Source of the DNA: CAWCXF01 sp963799455
GTDB lineage: Bacteria; Pseudomonadota; Alphaproteobacteria; Rhodobacterales; Rhodobacteraceae
Assembly (NCBI GenBank): GCA_963799455.1
Contig: CAWCXF010000005.1
Coordinates: 248,001 to 312,000, forward strand
DNA: 64,000 nucleotides
Reading direction: 5' to 3'
The notes beneath the pieces were generated by a model, which saw nothing but the letters and a program-made list of their open reading frames with translations, did not search any database and was not told the DNA's origin. Below are positions 46,660-55,630 of this stretch, piece after piece (the stretch's first letter is position 1; each line of letters starts with the position of its first letter). Made by a program: the position numbers and the translations under genes.

Positions 46660-46844
46660 CGCTCATGCTCCTCGTGGTCCCGACCCCAAGCCTAGCGGAG
46701 CCAGACAGCGGAAAAGCGCCAGCCGCAGTTACATCATGTGTGCCCCAGAGGAACGACGTGATGGAACGGTTCGGGCGTTCCACATGGGTTGTTCTTGGGT
46801 GGGTGGAACGCCTGTGGGACGGATCTAGGCTTTTGTGGAACCCT

Positions 46845-47411
46845 CTACGAAGCTTGTGCGTCGGCGAACACCGCGTCGAGCGCGATGGTGATCCCTGGCG
46901 GGTCGAGCCGCAGCACGCCCTCGGTCACGATGGCGGTGGCGATCGTGCCGTCCTCACCCCGGGCATGATGGATGGCCGAGCGGCGATCGGTCCGAAGCAG
47001 GAGGTAGTGCCGCACCGTGGGCAGGCGGAAGTAGTCCTCGAGCTTGGCGCCGGCGTCCCGGGCGCGGGTCGAGGGCGAGAGCACCTCGACCACGACGACG
47101 GGATCGGAGAACTCCACCGCGTCGTCGTCGAGGCGGGGCCCGCAGCGCAGGCTGGCGTCGGGCTCGTAGACCGTCGCGTCGTCGATCCGCACGGCCATGC
47201 CGTCGGTGAAAACCTGGCAGGGTAGCTTGGTGTCGCGGACGGCATCCTTCAGCGCCCGGGCCACCTCGAACTTGACGACGTTGTGCGCCACGCGCTCGGG
47301 GGCCATGGCGATGACCTCGCCCGAGGCGAGCTCGTAGCGGCCCTGGGGCTGGTCCATGGCCCAGACGAGGAACTCGTCGGCGCTCATGCGCAGGGGCTTG
47401 GGCAGGGTCAT
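46845..47411 (-). CDS. Uma2 family (DUF820) restriction endonuclease-fold protein
   Basis: 188 residues from ATG 47411. MSADEFLVWAMDQPQGRYEL is the usual N-terminal helix and YELxxG motif; the PD-(D/E)XK-like catalytic series is TVYEPDASLRCG followed by DPVVVVEVLSPSTRARDAGA and KLEDYFRLPTVRHYLLL. Uma2 proteins are widespread putative endonucleases of unknown target, often in accessory regions. It stands alone between the IS110 fragment and phoD. Confidence 0.88.
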   Translation of the reverse strand: MTLPKPLRMSADEFLVWAMDQPQGRYELASGEVIAMAPERVAHNVVKFEVARALKDAVRDTKLPCQVFTDGMAVRIDDATVYEPDASLRCGPRLDDDAVEFSDPVVVVEVLSPSTRARDAGAKLEDYFRLPTVRHYLLLRTDRRSAIHHARGEDGTIATAIVTEGVLRLDPPGITIALDAVFADAQAS

Positions 47412-47636
47412 CGGCGGCTCCCGGTTCGGGGGCAGGATAGCAGACCGAGCGGGCGGGGGCACCAGCCCGCGCCATCCACCGACCATGGGGCGATGCGCTC
47501 GACGCCTCCTCCAAACACGGCTGCCTGTCTCCCAACCTCCGCTCCGCAGGATCCGGGAAGGCCGCCTCTGAGCGCGTTTCGCTTCATGTCTCGACGAGGC
47601 TGCCGCGCGACGACGGGATGCGGACCAGCGCGCGCC

Positions 47637-49283
47637 TCAGGTCGCCGCGAAGCCCAGGGTGCCGTCCGATCGCACGATGCGCCCGCGGAACAGCTCCACC
47701 GTCTCGTAGTCCGTCGACATCACTGTGCTCACCCCGATCACGGTCGCCACCGCCTCCTCGCGGCCCAGCACGACGCGGACGTAGCCGTTGTGCAGGCCTT
47801 CGGTCCAATGCACCTCGGGCATGTGCTCGGCGTAGATCGCGTCGAGCCTGCGGCCGACCTCCGGGTCGAGGCCGGTGTCGACGTACTCGGAGGGCGACGA
47901 GATGCCCGCCGTGCCGAGCTCGACGCCCATGCGCCGGCCCTCGTCGTCCATCAGCTCGGCGGCGAAGAACTGGTGCGTGTCGCCCGTCAGCACGAGCAGA
48001 TCCCGTGCGCCCGCCTGCCGCGCCATGTCGTAGAGGGCTTGGCGCGCCTGCGGGTAGCCGTCCCAGGTGTCGGTGTACCAGGGCCAGTTCCAGCGCCCGT
48101 GATCGGCCAGGTAGGCCAGCCCCTCGGAGAGCTCCTCGCGCGCCACGCCGAGCGACACGATGTCGGGGATGGCGAACCGCTCCAGGGGGCTCGCAGAGCC
48201 CACGAGCCGCCAGGGCTCGCCCGCCGCCACCGACGCCTCAAAGCCCGCCTTCGCGTCGGCCGCCATCTCGGGGGCCAGCATCCGGCGGTTGGGCTCCACG
48301 ATCAGCTCCCGCCAGGCGCGGTCGCGGTCCGCTTGCGTCTCGATCTGCGACCAGTCGGGATAGGCCGGCTCCTGGTCGCGGCCCGTGTGGCGGGTCTCCA
48401 GGACCACGAAGGTCGCCAGGTCGCCGAACCGGTAGGTGCGCCAGTAGCGCCGGCGGGGCTCGGGGTCGCGGATCGGCATCCACTCGAAATAGGCCTGCAG
48501 CGCGTTCGCGCGGCGCGTCTCCCAGTCGCCCTCCTCCTCGGGCTGGTGGTTCTGGGCGCCCCCGGTCCAGGGGTTGTTGGCGACCTCGTGGTCGTCCCAG
48601 CACGCGACGAAGGGGTGGGCGGCGTGCATCGCCTGCGCGGCGGGGTCGGACTTGTACTGCGCGTGGCGCTCCCGGTAGTCGGCGAGCGTCACGATCTCGC
48701 GGTCGGGCAGGCTCTCGCGGCCGAGCGCGCGGGCGACCTCGCCGCCCCAGCCCTCGGTCGAGTACTCGTAGATGTAGTCGCCCGCGTGGAAGACAAAGTC
48801 GACCTCCTCGTCGCGCGCGATCGCGTCGTAGGCGCTGAAGTGGCCGAGCGGGTAGTTGGTGCACGACGCCACCGCGATGCCGAGCCGGTCGAGCGGCCCC
48901 TCGGGCAGCGTCCGGGTGCGGCCCGTGGGCGAGGTCTCCCCATCGGCCGTGAACCGGTAGAAGTAGACGGCGCCCGGATCGAGCCCTTCGGGGACCACCT
49001 TGACGGTGAAGTCCCGGTCTGCCGAGGTCGTGGCCTCGCCCTCCGCCACGACCGTGGCGAAGTCGGCGTCGGCCGCGATCTCCCAGCGCACCAACGGGGC
49101 CGCCTCGTCCGACGACACCCGAGTCCAGAGCACGACGCTGGTGGCGTCCGGGTCTCCGCTGGCCACGCCGTGGCGGAACGCGCCCTCGGCCGGGGCCTGC
49201 GCGAGGCCGGGGCGCGCGGCGGCGCCCACCGTGCCCGCCACGGCGAGGAGCTTCAGCGTCTCACGTCTGTTCAACCGTGCCAT
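47637..49283 (-). CDS. phoD: PhoD-type alkaline phosphatase/phosphodiesterase, Tat-exported
   Basis: 548 residues from ATG 49283. MARLNRRETLKLLAVAGTVG is a twin-arginine signal with an RRETLK core and ARPGLAQA cleavage region. The PhoD N-terminal domain FRHGVASGDPDATSVVLWTR is followed by the metallophosphatase motifs GIAVASCTNYPLGHFSAYDA, DFVFHAGDYIYEYST, FVACWDDHEVANNPWTGGA, and LVLTGDTHQFFAAELMDDEG. It hydrolyses phosphomono- or diesters in the periplasm using Fe/Ca. In many bacteria it is Pho-regulated; no Pho box could be assigned here. Confidence 0.93.
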   Translation of the reverse strand: MARLNRRETLKLLAVAGTVGAAARPGLAQAPAEGAFRHGVASGDPDATSVVLWTRVSSDEAAPLVRWEIAADADFATVVAEGEATTSADRDFTVKVVPEGLDPGAVYFYRFTADGETSPTGRTRTLPEGPLDRLGIAVASCTNYPLGHFSAYDAIARDEEVDFVFHAGDYIYEYSTEGWGGEVARALGRESLPDREIVTLADYRERHAQYKSDPAAQAMHAAHPFVACWDDHEVANNPWTGGAQNHQPEEEGDWETRRANALQAYFEWMPIRDPEPRRRYWRTYRFGDLATFVVLETRHTGRDQEPAYPDWSQIETQADRDRAWRELIVEPNRRMLAPEMAADAKAGFEASVAAGEPWRLVGSASPLERFAIPDIVSLGVAREELSEGLAYLADHGRWNWPWYTDTWDGYPQARQALYDMARQAGARDLLVLTGDTHQFFAAELMDDEGRRMGVELGTAGISSPSEYVDTGLDPEVGRRLDAIYAEHMPEVHWTEGLHNGYVRVVLGREEAVATVIGVSTVMSTDYETVELFRGRIVRSDGTLGFAAT

Positions 49284-49377
49284 CGAGGATCCTCCGATCG
49301 GCCTTTGCCAGCCCGGCGGCGGGCCATGTCCGCCGCAGCGGAGCCATGGCACGCATACCCCGACGCCGGCCCGTGGA

Positions 49378-50073
49378 CTACAGAGTGACAGCCGCGTTTG
49401 TCATCCACGCGACAAGAAGACGGCCCTCACCATGGCAGGCAGGGTGTAGGCGCGCGTTCCCCGGTCTCCTCCCCGGTCTCCTCACCTTGAGCCCGCCCCG
49501 CACGCGCGTCACGGTCTGGCGCGAGGTGCCCATGACCCGGGCCACCGCCGAGACGCTCTCGCCCGCGGCCAGGCGGCGGGCGACCTCGGCGCGCCGGTCG
49601 GCCGAGAGGCTCGCCGGCCGGCCGATACGCTTACCCTCGGCGCAGGCGCAGGCGCAGGCGCGGGCAAGCCCCGCCTGGGTGCGCTCCACCAGGAGATCGC
49701 GCTCGAACTCCGCCACCGCGTTGATGACGCCCATGGTCAGCTTGCCGGTCGACGAGGTGAGGTCGACGCCGCCCAAAGCGAGGCAGTGCACCCGCACGCC
49801 CTGCGCGGCCAATGTCTTCACGGCAGCCGCGACGTCCATCGCGTTCCTCCCCAACCGATCGAGCTTGGTGACCACGAGCACGTCGCCCTCCTCGAGCCGG
49901 TCCACCAACCGCGTGAAGCCCCGCCGCTCCATGGCGGCTACCAAGCCCGACACGGTCTCGGCCACGACGCGGCGCGGGTGGACGGCGAAGCCCACGGCGG
50001 TGATCTCGCCGAGCTGGTTGTCGGTGGTCTGCTCAGGCGTCGAGACCCGGAGATAGGCGAAGGTGCGGGACAT
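49378..50073 (-). CDS. Serine recombinase (resolvase/invertase family)
   Basis: 231 residues from ATG 50073. MSRTFAYLRVSTPEQTTDNQ holds the catalytic serine S11. DVLVVTKLDRLGRNAMDVAA with the active-site arginines, GKLTMGVINAVAEFERDLLV and the EFERxLLxERTxAGL helix are all present. The C-terminus has a HTH (AEVARRLAAGESVSAVARVM, GTSRQTVTRV). It is the size of Tn3-type resolvases or DNA invertases. No res or inverted recombination site was identified next to it. Probably part of a mobile element. Confidence 0.92.
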   Translation of the reverse strand: MSRTFAYLRVSTPEQTTDNQLGEITAVGFAVHPRRVVAETVSGLVAAMERRGFTRLVDRLEEGDVLVVTKLDRLGRNAMDVAAAVKTLAAQGVRVHCLALGGVDLTSSTGKLTMGVINAVAEFERDLLVERTQAGLARACACACAEGKRIGRPASLSADRRAEVARRLAAGESVSAVARVMGTSRQTVTRVRGGLKVRRPGRRPGNARLHPACHGEGRLLVAWMTNAAVTL

Positions 50074-50208
50074 GCGGGCTCAACGGGCTCTATGGAGTGC
50101 ATGACGGCCCCAGCCTGCCCGGAACAGCTGTCCACAACTGCGGCATTATGGAGCAAACTCACCAAATAAGGTGATGACGCTAACCTGATGTCGTGATACC
50201 CCGTCATC

Positions 50209-50344
50209 ATGTCGGACGATCCCCCCTATGACCGCCCCAACACGGTGTCGGGCCTGGTGGCCAAGCACGCCGAGTTGACGGCGCTCCGCGAAGCCTACCG
50301 TGCCGAGATCAAGAAGCTGACGGTGGACATAGACCATCTCGACG
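50209..50344 (+). pseudogene. Small conserved ORF truncated by IS256-type copy B
   Basis: ATG 50209 gives MSDDPPYDRPNTVSGLVAKH and AELTALREAYRAEIKKLTVD then IDHLDG, where the IS end begins at 50345. It looks like the start of a small helical protein often found with recombinase or integrase genes (PNTVSGLVAKRAEIAG pattern). The remainder is not found on the other side of the IS, so it has been lost. Confidence 0.6.
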
Positions 50345-50408
50345 GGTGCTGTCTCGGAGGTGGTGGAAATCGGGATGACGCGATCTCCGGCGGGGCGAGG
50401 TTACGACG

Positions 50409-51671
50409 TCACGCGGCGAGATCAATCGCCTGATCGGCGAGCGGCGCGGAGAGGCTCTCCCAGCCGTCGACCTTGCGCATGACGATCTGCCCCGAGGCCA
50501 GCAGCGCCCAGAACAGCATGGGCGCGGTCTCGGCCTGGGGCAGGACGGTCTGGGTCTTGATGCGTCGCTTGAACTCCTCGTGCAGCCGCTCGATGGCGTT
50601 GGTCGTGCGGGCCGACTTCCACTGGCCGGGCGGCAGGCGCGTGAAGGTGAAGAGCCGATCCCCGTTCGGGGGGCTTACGCGGCCCCACCGGGGCCACGGT
50701 CCCCCCTCACCCTCGAGGCTGTCGGCGACGGGGCGGCACTTCAGCCGCCACTTGCGGAGGAATGCCCTGCGGCGGTCCTCCACCTCGGCCGCCGTGTCGG
50801 CGTAGATCATGTCGCGGTAGTCTTCGGTCAGCTCGTCGTGGAGCCGCTTCGGGGCGTGGGCGAGCAGGTTGCGGTGCTTGTGAACCGTGCACCGCTGGGC
50901 CGGGACGTCGGGCCACAGCGCCGCCAGCGCCGCCTCGAGCCCGGGCACGCCGTCGACGATGAGGAGCTCCGGCGCCTTGAGGCCGCGCCGGGTCATGTCC
51001 TCGAGAAAGGCCGTCCAGGCGACCGTGCTCTCGCCACCCATGCTCTTCAGCGCGAGCAGCACTTTCTGGCCGTCGCGCCGCACGCCGACCGCGACCAGCA
51101 GCGAGATGGCGGTCGCCTTGCGGTCGATCTTCACCCTGACCACCGTGCCGTCGAGGATGAGCCGGGCGATGTCCTGCGCGCCGAGATCGCGGGCGTTCCA
51201 CGCCTCCCAGTCGGTCTTCACCTTGCGCCAGGCTCGGCTGACCACGTCCTTGCCGACAGCCCCGTCGAACAAGGCAGCCAAGGCGCGGCGCACCCGCCGG
51301 GTGTTGGTCCCGGCCAGGTAGGCCCCGGCGATCAGCGCCTCCGCGCGCTTGGTCAGGCGCTGATAGCGACGCAGCCCCTTCGAGCGCCACTCCGCCGTGC
51401 CGCCCTCCTCGCGCATGAGCCGCGCCCTGGGCACGCGCACCGTCTCAGGCCCGAACGTGCCGATCACCTGCCGCTCGCGATGCCCGTTGCGCCACCCCCG
51501 CGGTCCCTCGTCGGTCCGCTCGTAGCGGGCCCGTCCGAGCGCCGCCTCCAGCTCCTCCTCGAGGATCGCCTCGATGAAGGCGCGGACCCGGCCGCGGACC
51601 CCATCCTCGATCGGGTCGCTCCAGTCCCCGAGCGATGGCGCGCTCGCGCTCGTCGTCGTAGTCTCATCCAT
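50409..51671 (-). CDS. IS256-family transposase, intact
   Basis: 420 residues starting MDETTTTSASAPSLGDWSDP. DDE core: LILDGTVVRVKIDRKATAIS (first Asp), PELLIVDGVPGLEAALAALW (second Asp), TTNAIERLHEEFKRRIKTQT (Glu), with QRCTVHKHRNLLAHAPKRLH between. An in-frame insert GGPWPRWGRVSPP encoded by a strong hairpin (50668-50706) lies between DSLEGE and DRLFTFTRL. This is the only copy in the window with an uninterrupted transposase. Confidence 0.95.
   Translation of the reverse strand: MDETTTTSASAPSLGDWSDPIEDGVRGRVRAFIEAILEEELEAALGRARYERTDEGPRGWRNGHRERQVIGTFGPETVRVPRARLMREEGGTAEWRSKGLRRYQRLTKRAEALIAGAYLAGTNTRRVRRALAALFDGAVGKDVVSRAWRKVKTDWEAWNARDLGAQDIARLILDGTVVRVKIDRKATAISLLVAVGVRRDGQKVLLALKSMGGESTVAWTAFLEDMTRRGLKAPELLIVDGVPGLEAALAALWPDVPAQRCTVHKHRNLLAHAPKRLHDELTEDYRDMIYADTAAEVEDRRRAFLRKWRLKCRPVADSLEGEGGPWPRWGRVSPPNGDRLFTFTRLPPGQWKSARTTNAIERLHEEFKRRIKTQTVLPQAETAPMLFWALLASGQIVMRKVDGWESLSAPLADQAIDLAA
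50668..50706 (-). repeat. Strong in-frame hairpin inside the copy B transposase
   Basis: Counterpart of 40150-40188 in copy A: six G pair with six C and an inner GC stem surrounds the loop, all translated within the transposase. The insert is conserved in both copies, so it predates their separation. Confidence 0.75.
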
Positions 51672-51769
51672 GGCGTGGTCTCCACGGCGGTGGCAACCGC
51701 CGTCCAGGGTTGGGTCAATGCCCGGAGACTACGCCAACCCCGAAACTCCACCACGTTCGCGACAGGACC

Positions 51770-52657
51770 ACCACCAGGGTCGTCAGCAGTCCCCCGAAGA
51801 GCATCTGCCAGGCCTCCGCAGGCCAGCCCGCAGGGACAGGCGGAAGCTCGAGCTCCATCTCCCAGTCCGCTCCCGCGACCTGGATCGGGATCCGCAGGAG
51901 CGACGTCCCCTGGCCTCCGATGTCGGTGGAGCCGGGCAGAGCCGCCAGCGTCTTCCCTTCGGCGAGCAGGCGAGTGCGGAAGTCGCGGGCCGGGAAGATG
52001 GCTGCGACCATGCGCAGCAAGGTGTCGGTCTCCAGCGCGACCGCGACGACTCCCTCGGCGACCGCCAGCCGCGCCGCCTCGGTCGCGAGAATCCGCGCCC
52101 GGGCGGTAGACGGCTCGATAGACGGCCGCACCGGTCCTGCCGTCCGTATAGAAGCGCAGCGCCCCCGTGGCGGCCGGATCGCCGGTCGCCAGGGCTCGTC
52201 GGAGCGCGGGGGCACGATCGGCGGAGGCGGCGATGTCCTCGCGGTAGACACTCGGATCGGCGGGGTCCGGTGCCAGGTAGCGCACGGCGTATCGATCGGC
52301 GCCGCCCGATGGCGCGGGCCGGTCCGGGTCGGGAGGGAGGGGTGGGATCCAAGCTGCTGCTCGCAAGAAGCCGCTGGTCTCGATGAGTTGACCTGCGAAC
52401 CCGGTGAACTCCTCCCGCGAGAGGGGGCGGTCGACGGTGCTGACGAAGTCGGCCATGATCTTCGACCACATGACCGCACGGTCGAGGCGTTGATCGACCG
52501 CCGCGACGAACTGCCGAGCGCGCAGTTCGGCCCGCGCGGCCTGGTCCTCGGGCCAAGCGTCGCCGATGCGGATGGCGGCGTGAACCGAGCCAAGGACACC
52601 GAGGGCCGCGAGCGCCAGCGCCAGAAAGTACCAGCGACTTGTCATGGTCATCTTCAA
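51770..52657 (-). pseudogene. CHASE-domain sensor protein, N-terminal part, truncated by IS copy B and frameshifted
   Basis: ATG 52657 gives MKMTMTSRWYFLALALAALG, an N-terminal membrane helix, then a periplasmic sensor domain: QFVAAVDQRLDRAVMWSKIM, REEFTGFAGQLIETSGFLRA, RYLAPDPADPSVYREDIAAS. This is the CHASE-domain pattern of histidine kinases and cyclic-di-GMP enzymes. Near 52110 the frame shifts to TEAARLAVAEGVVAVALETD and LLRIPIQVAGADWEMELELP. A second hydrophobic helix (MLFGGLLTTLVVV) is cut at the IS boundary, so the signalling output domain is lost. Confidence 0.75.
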
Positions 52658-52658
52658 C

Positions 52659-53445
52659 TTAAGGTAGATAAAGCGTATCTAGTTCGGGATGCAAGGTGAG
52701 GCAATCGAGCGTTCCTGGTCGCGCCGCCGCGTCGCGGGAGCCTTCGATCATCCCGGGCTCGGACCGTGCGTGCGAGCGGAACGGTGTGCTGTCATAGGCC
52801 CGCCTTCGCGGATCGCGTGGGGAACTCTGTCCGGCCCGCCGCTGCGGCTCGTCCTTCCCCGCCGCCCGGCGACCGTTCCCGCTGCCCTCGAGCCGCGCGG
52901 CGGCTTTGAGCCGCCCCACCGTGGCGCGGTGGAGGCGGAAGACGCGCGCGACCTCCGCGGCCGGGCGGCCCGCCGCGAGCATCGCCAGCGCCTCCGCGCG
53001 CTGCTCGGGGTCGAGCTTCGGCCGCCGCCCGCCGACGCGGCCGCGGGCGCGCGCGGCGTCGAGCCCCGCGCGGGTGCGCTCGCGAACCATGGCGCGCTCG
53101 AACTCGGCGAAGGCGCCCAGCATCTGCATCATCATGCGCCCTGCGGGCCCGGACGTGTCGATCGCCTCGGTCAGCGAGCGGAACCCCGCCCCCGCCGCCT
53201 CGATCGTCTCCAGAAGCGCGAGCGTGTCATTGAGCGAGCGCGACAGGCGATCGAGCTTCCAGACCACGAGGATGTCGCCCTCACGCAGATCCTCGATCAG
53301 GCCGTGCAGCGCGGGACGGTCCCAGCGCCCGCCCGAGGCGCGCTCCTCGACCACGCGCCTGCACCCAGCCTCGCGCAGCAGCGCGGCCTTGGGGGGCGGT
53401 GTCCTGATCGTCGGCGCGCGACACGCGGGCGTAGCCGAGGAGCAT
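52659..53445 (-). pseudogene. Second serine recombinase, frameshifted near its N-terminus
   Basis: ATG 53445 begins MLLGYARVSRADDQDTA, with the catalytic serine, and runs into a stretch of six C at about 53390 where the frame shifts to ALLREAGCRRVVEERASGGR. It continues LREGDILVVWKLDRLSRSLN, GRMMMQMLGAFAEFERAMVR and a C-terminal HTH (LAAGRPAAEVARVFRLHRAT). It is a resolvase/invertase of the same broad class as the gene at 49378 but clearly different in sequence. The C-terminus to 52659 is a non-conserved extension. Confidence 0.85.
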
Positions 53446-53682
53446 GGCGGGATCTCACGGGGGTCATGGGGGCGGATGGCGCGGCCGATGGGAGCGAAGG
53501 TTGATCCGCAACGCTGCGCAATGTCGCTCAACCCTGTTGCCATTCCGCTGCCAATGACAACTGGTTTGTGCGCGAGCCAGCCCCCTGGCTTGCCTCGCGC
53601 GCCATGCGCGGTTGTGAGACGCTTCACAAACGTTCGGACACTGTTGGCGAAGTCGGTGGGCTGGCGCGAGGTGCGGTGTAGG

Positions 53683-54733
53683 GGGCTCTGTTGCACGGAA
53701 CGCCTGAAGGCCGAGCTTCCCCTTTCCCCGCGGCGGTCAGCCGACGGGTCGTGTGACGGGGATGCCGAGCGCGGTATAGCGGTTGAGGATGGCGATGCGG
53801 ACTTGGAGTTCGGCGGTCTGGCGGTCGAAGTCGCGGGCCATGAGCTTTTGCCCGAGGAGCTTCATGCAGTTCATCTTGGTCTCGGCGCGGCTTCGGCGGT
53901 GGTATCCGCTCCATCGGCGCCAGATCGTGCGGCCGAGGCGCTTGATGGCGCGCAGAGCCTCGTTCCTCGCTTCTACGCCGGGGCTGTCCTTCTCCCAAGG
54001 CTTGGCATTTCGCCGGGGCGGGATGACAGCGTCCGCGCCGCGGTTCGCGATGGCGTCGCGGCAGCCGCGGGTGTCGTAGGCGCCGTCGGCGGTGACCGAG
54101 ACGATTGGCTCGTTTGCTGGGATTTGGCCGAGCAGGTCCGGTAGCACAGGCCCATCGCCGACGCCGCTGCCGGTGATCTCGACCGCGCGGACCTCGAGTG
54201 TCACCTCGTCGACGGCGAGGTGGACCTTTCGCCAGATCCGTCTGCGCGCCCCGCCATGCTTGCGCGCGTGCCATTCCCCCTCGCCTCGGACCTTGATGCC
54301 CGTGCTGTCCACGAGCAGGTGCAGCGGGCCGCCGCTGCCCCGGTAGGGCAGCTGAACGGCCAAGGTCTTCTGCCGTCGGCAGAGCGTCGAGAAGTCCGGC
54401 ACCGGCCAGTCGAGCCCCGCGAACTTCAGAAGGCTCGCGACGAAGCCGGTCGTCTGGCGAAGCGGCAGGCCGAACAGCACCTTGATCGTCAGGCAAGCCT
54501 GGATCGCGGCGTCGCTGTAGACCGGCTGGCCGCCGCGCTTGCCCGATGGCGCCGCGTGCCAGGGCGTCGAAGGGTCGAACCAGACGGTCAGCGATCCACG
54601 CTCACGCAGCGACGCGTTGTAGGCGGACCAGTTCAGGGTGCGGTAGCGCGTCGGGGCAGGCTTGGACATGACGCCCAGCTATGCCGCTGGACCGGCAATG
54701 TGAATCCCGGGCAGGCTTCGTGCAACAAGGCCC
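53683..54733 (-). mobile_element. IS5-family (IS903-like) insertion sequence, intact
   Basis: About 1051 bp. The ends read inward GGGCTCTGTTGCACGGAACG and GGGCCTTGTTGCACGAAGCC, imperfect inverted repeats of the IS5/IS903 type. It contains one intact transposase gene. No convincing target duplication was seen at the flanks. Confidence 0.88.
53737..54669 (-). CDS. IS5-family transposase, intact
   Basis: 310 residues: MSKPAPTRYRTLNWSAYNAS, SLTVWFDPSTPWHAAPSGKR, AIQACLTIKVLFGLPLRQTT, then the DDE catalytic core HLLVDSTGIKVRGEGEWHAR (first Asp), SVTADGAYDTRGCRDAIANR (second Asp) and the SGYHRRSRAETKMNCMKLLG region with the Glu. Full length with a normal start, so this element may be active. GC is lower than in the core genes. 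Confidence 0.95.
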   Translation of the reverse strand: MSKPAPTRYRTLNWSAYNASLRERGSLTVWFDPSTPWHAAPSGKRGGQPVYSDAAIQACLTIKVLFGLPLRQTTGFVASLLKFAGLDWPVPDFSTLCRRQKTLAVQLPYRGSGGPLHLLVDSTGIKVRGEGEWHARKHGGARRRIWRKVHLAVDEVTLEVRAVEITGSGVGDGPVLPDLLGQIPANEPIVSVTADGAYDTRGCRDAIANRGADAVIPPRRNAKPWEKDSPGVEARNEALRAIKRLGRTIWRRWSGYHRRSRAETKMNCMKLLGQKLMARDFDRQTAELQVRIAILNRYTALGIPVTRPVG

Positions 54734-55104
54734 TACCAATGCGTAAAATATCGAGAGGTGGTCAGGGCAACACGCCTGCCGGTCGAGGTAGACGTGCGCA
54801 CGATCCTCTTGTCCGAGCAATCTGCCTTCAGAACTTGCTGCCAGGGCCAAGCTTCTGGGCGTAAAATCGAGGGTTCACAAGATGAATGGGTAGAGCCAGG
54901 GAGCGATATCCGCCCTTCCTGTCGTAATTTTCCGCAGGCACAGCGACGATCCAGCAGCCATAGCGAACGACCGCTCCGTCCGCACAGCGGCCATTCCCTC
55001 CTTGAGAACCGATCTCGCCCCGCGAGCATCGGGGGGACGCCTCCGCCCCGCAGACCCCCGCCGGGTCCCGCGGGCGACGGTCCGCCCCGCATCCCCGCCT
55101 CGCC
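54734..55104. other. AT-richer spacer with no recognisable gene
   Basis: 371 bases between the IS5 element and the Lrp regulator. Base composition is visibly lower in GC than the core, and open frames show no known motif. It may be the residue of an earlier insertion. Confidence 0.5.
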
Positions 55105-55557
55105 TCAGGCGCGCTCGTCCTTCGGCGAGCCCATGACGACGTAGGAGGTCAGCGACACGACGCCGGGCAGGGCGCCCAGCACCTCGGTGTGGAAGTGCTT
55201 GTAGGCGGGCAGGTCGGCCGCCTCGACGCGCAGCAGGTACTCGATCGTGCCGGTGACGTTGTGGCACTCGCGGACCTCGGGAGCGCCGGCCACGGCGCGC
55301 TCGAACGCCTCCTGCGCCGCCTTGGAGTGGACCGAGAGGCCGACGGCGATGTAGGCGACGAAGCCCTGTCCCAGCGCGGCGCGGTCGAGCACGGCGCGGT
55401 AGCCCGCGATCACGCCGCGCCGCTCCAGCTCGGCCACGCGGCGCGAGCAGGCCGAGGGCGAGAGCCCGACGCGCGCGGCGAGCGCGAGGTTGGCGATGCG
55501 GCCGTCGCGCGCGAGCTCGCGCAGAATCCGCTCGTCGATGGGGTCGAGGGCGCGCAT
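55105..55557 (-). CDS. Lrp/AsnC family transcriptional regulator
   Basis: 150 residues: MRALDPIDERILRELARDGR and NLALAARVGLSPSACSRRVA are the N-terminal helix-turn-helix, followed by ELERRGVIAGYRAVLDRAAL and the C-terminal RAM effector domain (ECHNVTGTIEYLLRVEAADL, LPGVVSLTSYVVMGSPKDE). It is divergent from a LysE-type exporter gene with 73 bases between starts, an arrangement in which the Lrp protein usually senses the exported amino acid and activates the exporter. Confidence 0.94.
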   Translation of the reverse strand: MRALDPIDERILRELARDGRIANLALAARVGLSPSACSRRVAELERRGVIAGYRAVLDRAALGQGFVAYIAVGLSVHSKAAQEAFERAVAGAPEVRECHNVTGTIEYLLRVEAADLPAYKHFHTEVLGALPGVVSLTSYVVMGSPKDERA

Positions 55558-55630
55558 GGGTTGCGCGAGCCTGCCCCCGCGCGGCGGCGTTCGCAACCAT
55601 CCGCCGTCCTCGGCGCGCTACCCTGGGCGC

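Larger units (their letters stand above)
50345..51769 (-). mobile_element. IS256-type element, copy B, intact, without target duplication
   Basis: 1425 bp, inverted relative to copy A, with the same ends (GGTGCTGTCTCGGAGGTGGT at 50345; GGTCCTGTCGCGAACGTGGT read inward from 51769). The 8 bases outside each end are TCTCGACG and ACCACCAG, so there is no target duplication, and the two flanks are parts of unrelated truncated genes. This suggests an adjacent deletion or recombination after insertion. Confidence 0.95.

Noticed and set aside
39086..51769. The two inverted IS256-type copies could bound a composite transposon carrying imuA-imuB-dnaE2, uma2, phoD and a recombinase.
   Set aside because: Copy A has its own matching 8-bp duplication on both sides, so it inserted alone, and the outer flanks of A and B do not match. 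The matching duplication also argues against an inversion between the copies.
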